Origin: Microplitis mediator
Lineage: Eukaryota; Arthropoda; Insecta; Hymenoptera; Braconidae
Length of the DNA: 64,000 nt
Reading direction: 5' to 3'
Assembly: GCF_029852145.1 (NCBI RefSeq)
Contig: NC_079977.1
Location: 15,372,640-15,436,639 of the forward strand
Under the pieces are notes generated by a model, which ran no database searches, had not been told where the DNA came from, and was given only the letters and a program-made list of their open reading frames with translations. Both the position numbers and the translations under genes were made by a program. This document shows positions 60,978 to 64,000 of the stretch, in pieces (the first letter of the stretch is position 1; every line of letters starts with the position of its first letter).

Positions 60978-61330
60978 GGGCAAACCTGACAAGTTTCTTG
61001 TCAGGACCTCGTCAGGATATCCCTATTCAAAAGAAGTTATTTGCTATCGGGTCAACCTGACGAGTTCCTAATCAGGGCCACGTCAGGACATTCTTATTAA
61101 AAAAAAATTTATTTGCTATCGGGTCAACCTGACGAATTCCTGATCAGGACCTCGTCAGGATATCCCTTTTTAAAAAAAAGTTATTTGCCATCGGGTTAAC
61201 CTGACGAGTTCCTGATCAGGACCTCGTCAAGAAATCTCTATTAAAAAAAAAGTTATTTGCCATCGGGTCAACCTGACGAGTTCCTAATCAGGACCTTATC
61301 TGGATATCCTTATTCAAAAAATAGTTATCC
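60978..61330. repeat. Five-unit tandem array, about 72 bp, each with a 32-bp palindrome
   Basis: Units start (GGGTCAACCTGACGAG-like) at 60978, 61049, 61121, 61193 and 61265. Each contains CCTGACGAGTTCCTGA answered by TCAGGACCTCGTCAGG, inverse at 15 of 16 positions, then a GATATCCCTATT-type spacer and an A-run. Confidence 0.9.
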
Positions 61331-61495
61331 CATTCCTTTAAATATTTCATTTACAGGCTAAAAATTAAAAAAAGTACAAAAGAATATTGTATAAAAATCA
61401 CGTCAATCATTGTAGCACAGATTTTTTACTTCTTCATCAGTTATTCTTTGACATCATAATGAATATTATATTTACTCTTTCAAGATCGCTTGTGT

Positions 61496-61575
61496 ATGTC
61501 AGCCCAGTAGATAGCATCGAGGACTTTGAATCGAAAGGATGCAGGTTCGAGCCCAGCAGTTATCGGGATTTTTTC
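61496..61575 (+). repeat. tRNA-Gln-like segment (SINE-head-like), copy 2
   Basis: It has a CAGCCCAGTAGATAGCATC box-A-like part, GGACTTTGAATC like the anticodon arm of tRNA-Gln(TTG), and box B GGTTCGAGCCC. It then has CAGCAGTTATCGGGATTTTT, also found after copy 1. No closed acceptor stem. Confidence 0.65.
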
Positions 61576-61701
61576 ATCAATAATAAATATATTTACTCCT
61601 CTAATTAATGCTCTCAATACAATAGATAACGTTCTCGATCGAATTAAAATTCTCTTATTTTTTTTGCAATTAAATATTTTTTTAAAAATAATTACTAATA
61701 A

Positions 61702-61830
61702 GGTAATCCTGATAAGGATTTGATGAAGATATCCTGGTAAGGACCTGATAAGGCAATCCTGATAAGGATTTGATGAGGATATCCTGGTAAGGTCCTGATA
61801 AGGCAATCCCGATATGGACCTCATGGGTCT
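61702..61830. repeat. 50-bp tandem array, about 2.5 units
   Basis: GGTAATCCTGATAAGGATTT at 61702 recurs as GGCAATCCTGATAAGGATTT at 61752 and, diverged, at 61802. CCTGATAAGG-type pieces relate it to the 72-bp array. Confidence 0.85.
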
Positions 61831-61971
61831 CAAGCGTTACATCCATATCAGGATCCTCGTCAAGATACTCTGATCGGGACTTTATTTGAAATAAGGTTAA
61901 CCCGATAAGGACCTCATCAGGCCCTTATGAAAAATTCTAGTCGGGATCATACATGACCATATACAATCATA

Positions 61972-62101
61972 CTCTCTAAATCTGAAACAGTGAAAACCAC
62001 TGAAAAGTAGTGTATATACATTGTTTCACAATTATAAGTATACCACTTGGTATACTTATAACTGTGAAACAATGAAAAGTCACTGTTCCAGATTTAGAGA
62101 G
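61972..62101. mobile_element. 130-bp MITE, TA target duplication
   Basis: It starts CTCTCTAAATCTGAAACAGT and ends, reversed, CTCTCTAAATCTGGAACAGT. TA flanks both sides (61970-61971 and 62102-62103), as in Tc1/mariner-type elements. The centre is a second palindrome around AAGTATACCACTTGGTATACTT. It is nested within 59816-62278. Confidence 0.8.
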
Positions 62102-62278
62102 TACATGGTTATATATTATTATGTGCGATCATGCAGGATCAGATCCGAAAAATGGACCTACATGATCATACCTGATCATGTATGAGCAGGTACGTATGAT
62201 CATGCAGGGCCATTTTTCGGAACTGATCGGATCTGAGTATTCAAACATGATCATATCTGAGCATTTTTTCCTGGGTAG

Positions 62279-64000
62279 TCATCATCTTATTGATGAAGTG
62301 GGTTTAATTGAAATTTTTTAATTATTATTAGCTTATTACTTTCACAATCACATTGCATACAATTCTCATGTTAAATCACTAATAACCAAAAATAATCACA
62401 TAATTCTTAAGGGTCCATTTTAGTTATTCGAATGGTCTTTAAGTAACATTTAATCTTCTTTGTTTTATTGTTTTAAAAAAACGTAAGAAATGATTCATTA
62501 ATCAATTGATTAAACTCAAAATTTTCTGCTGGATTTTGATAACCCATTTACAATCACTATGAAAATTGTCCAATTTCATCAACTCGTTTAAAACATGTCG
62601 TAAATAAACAATAAGAAAAATTGTTATTTATTAAGACTTGAATATATGATGAAATTGTTAAATCGATTTAAAAGTTAATGATAAATCATTGGATAGATAT
62701 AATTTTTCCGGATTCACTTTTTGCTTGTGCATATAATCTAAGATTACTTTTAAAAAGTATTTTTTTTTTCTGTAAGAGTACTATTTGAAAAACGAAATAA
62801 TGAAAATTCATCATACCCAGGTATTCTAGCATTGAGCAATTTTTACTCTAAAATTCCCTCGCGTATTTTTGACTATTATGAAAACTATAGAATTAATCAA
62901 TTCTAGAAATTTATCAGACTGAAAACCCTATGAAAGTTAACATTTACTAGCAAACTTGAATTTCATAAACAAACGAAAACAATCAACTTTCTCTATTTTT
63001 TTTAAAGTTTCAATTATTAAAGCTTACATAAAACGATATTTGTGTATAAACCGTGGAAAAGACGATATAATACAATACAAGGAGCAATATTACTCAAGCT
63101 GTTTATATTGTGAAAAGAGTGTGCATAAGCTTACACACACATATGTATATATATATAGTCATTGAAACTTTGTAATTACACAAATTTTCGTAATGAGGCC
63201 TGGGTGAAGGTATAAAAGAGTAGAGGCCGTTCGCTAAAACGAGGGGAATATATTTATACATGTATATATGTATATAAATATATTTACTATAAGACATTCA
63301 CTGACTGCTGAGAGTGCAAAAGAAAAGAATAGTGATTTGTGACCTGTTATAGTAGATTCCACTTCTGAGATTCTATTCAAACAATGAAATTAGGCATTCA
63401 TAATATATAGTCCTATAAGCTCACGTTATTCGTGCTTAGCAGCATCATGGATGATATAACGGAATAACGGAGCTAAGTAGGTTACTGAACATGCATCACA
63501 AAATTAGACGAGAGTTGCCAATATCATTTAAAAAAGACCATCATTCTCTTGAATGTCCGGGATGCATCAACATTCTCTTTCTTTGCTATAAATAGTTGCG
63601 AAATGTATATATTGCAAAGAATAGGAACACGAGAACGTGATGATCCAGGATTTAAATTCGATGTTCCACAAAAGTTTACGATAAAATTTATTTTATCGTA
63701 TGCACGAAAAGAGGCTACATGTAGAAGACATGCAAATGACAGATCTATAAATTTATTGTAAATCTAATGTATTTTAAAATTAATTATCGTATTATTTACT
63801 CGAGTTAACTTACATGTAAATCAATTAGCCTAGAAGTTTTAGTTTATGTTTTTTTTGCATAAATGAATGTTTCATAACAAAATTTTATACATTGGAAAAA
63901 AAAACATTATAAGATGTATGTGACATGTAATCTTTGTTCTAAAGACACAATGCTGAGAGAAAAAGTAGAAAAAAATAAAAGATAAATGTATGAAGTATAG
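62279..64000. other. Non-coding as far as can be seen
   Basis: No protein-like frame or recognised repeat. Short frames at 62956-63165 and 63549-63761 have no supporting signals. Confidence 0.4.
63205..63225 (+). promoter_or_regulatory. TATA-box candidate
   Basis: GGTATAAAAGAG around 63209-63220 is a textbook TATA box with GC-rich flanks (AGGCCTGGGTGAAGG before, TAGAGGCCG after) in otherwise AT-rich DNA. No clear gene follows within the window. Confidence 0.3.

Larger units (their letters stand above)
59816..62278. mobile_element. Composite palindromic element with TACCC-A-run ends
   Basis: The left end reads TACCCGAAAAAAAATGCACA followed by GATATGATCATGT. The right end, reversed, reads TACCCAGGAAAAAATGCTCA followed by GATATGATCATGT. 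Inside are a very AT-rich 700-bp stretch, the tandem arrays at 60978-61330 and 61702-61830, a tRNA-Gln-like segment, a MITE, and further GATCATG-type palindromes (62127-62278). There is no coding capacity. The boundaries rest on the similarity of the two ends and on the same end style at 15062 and 38316. Confidence 0.55.

Noticed and set aside
60978..61330. CRISPR-like array
   Set aside because: Units are whole tandem repeats with A-run spacers of the same sequence, not constant repeats with unique spacers, and the genome is eukaryotic.

Overview
The window is AT-rich eukaryotic DNA with the repeat content of an insect genome: BEL/Pao and Gypsy/errantivirus LTR remnants, 5'-truncated non-LTR retrotransposons, a Tigger/pogo transposase relic, many foldback elements and long microsatellites. 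I lean towards a parasitoid wasp (Hymenoptera), from general resemblance and not from any diagnostic gene. There are no bacterial-type operons, rRNA genes, intact tRNA genes or CRISPR arrays. The only convincing host-gene piece is one 3'-terminal coding exon on the minus strand (33265-34194).

Layout. 1-1010: 3' end of a BEL/Pao element (end of pol, polypurine tract, LTR), followed by a cluster of small hairpin repeats. 1694-1904: two conserved blocks of a dispersed repeat, seen again at 24141-24437. 1982-9023: a BEL/Pao element with two diverged LTRs, a tRNA-Tyr-type primer-binding site, and broken gag, protease, RT/RNase H and integrase; other repeats sit in gag and the RT core is deleted. 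10797-10970: LTR fragment of the same family. 11191-12148 (+) and 28887-29852 (-): two solo LTRs of another family. 12800-15061: decayed errantivirus-like integrase and envelope. 15062-17322: a palindrome-rich element carrying a tRNA-Gln-like segment and interrupted by a LINE. 20560-24450: repeat-derived DNA interrupted by a second LINE (21294-22787). 24976-27336: Tigger-like transposon relic. 33265-34194: host exon.

35400-62300 is dominated by palindromic elements: a 2.2-kb foldback with two 557-bp arms (37771-39978), a CGGAGTGA-rich element containing a long GT tract (43058-43952), a 948-bp palindrome with CACNG ends and TTA duplications (46895-47842), a 1.1-kb foldback (49477-50561) with a perfect 76-bp-arm hairpin inserted in it (50232-50410), another foldback (51788-52339), and a composite element (59816-62278) holding two tandem arrays, a second tRNA-Gln-like segment and a 130-bp MITE. 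62279-64000 has a TATA-box candidate but no recognisable gene.

The coding pieces do not work together as a pathway; they record layered insertion. The most interesting signals are structural: palindromes kept by compensatory change in the BEL LTRs, a dispersed family with CCCGG-A-run ends and GATCAGATC-type inner palindromes that twice carries tRNA-Gln-like sequence, and very long, little-decayed inverted repeats with no transposase in the window.
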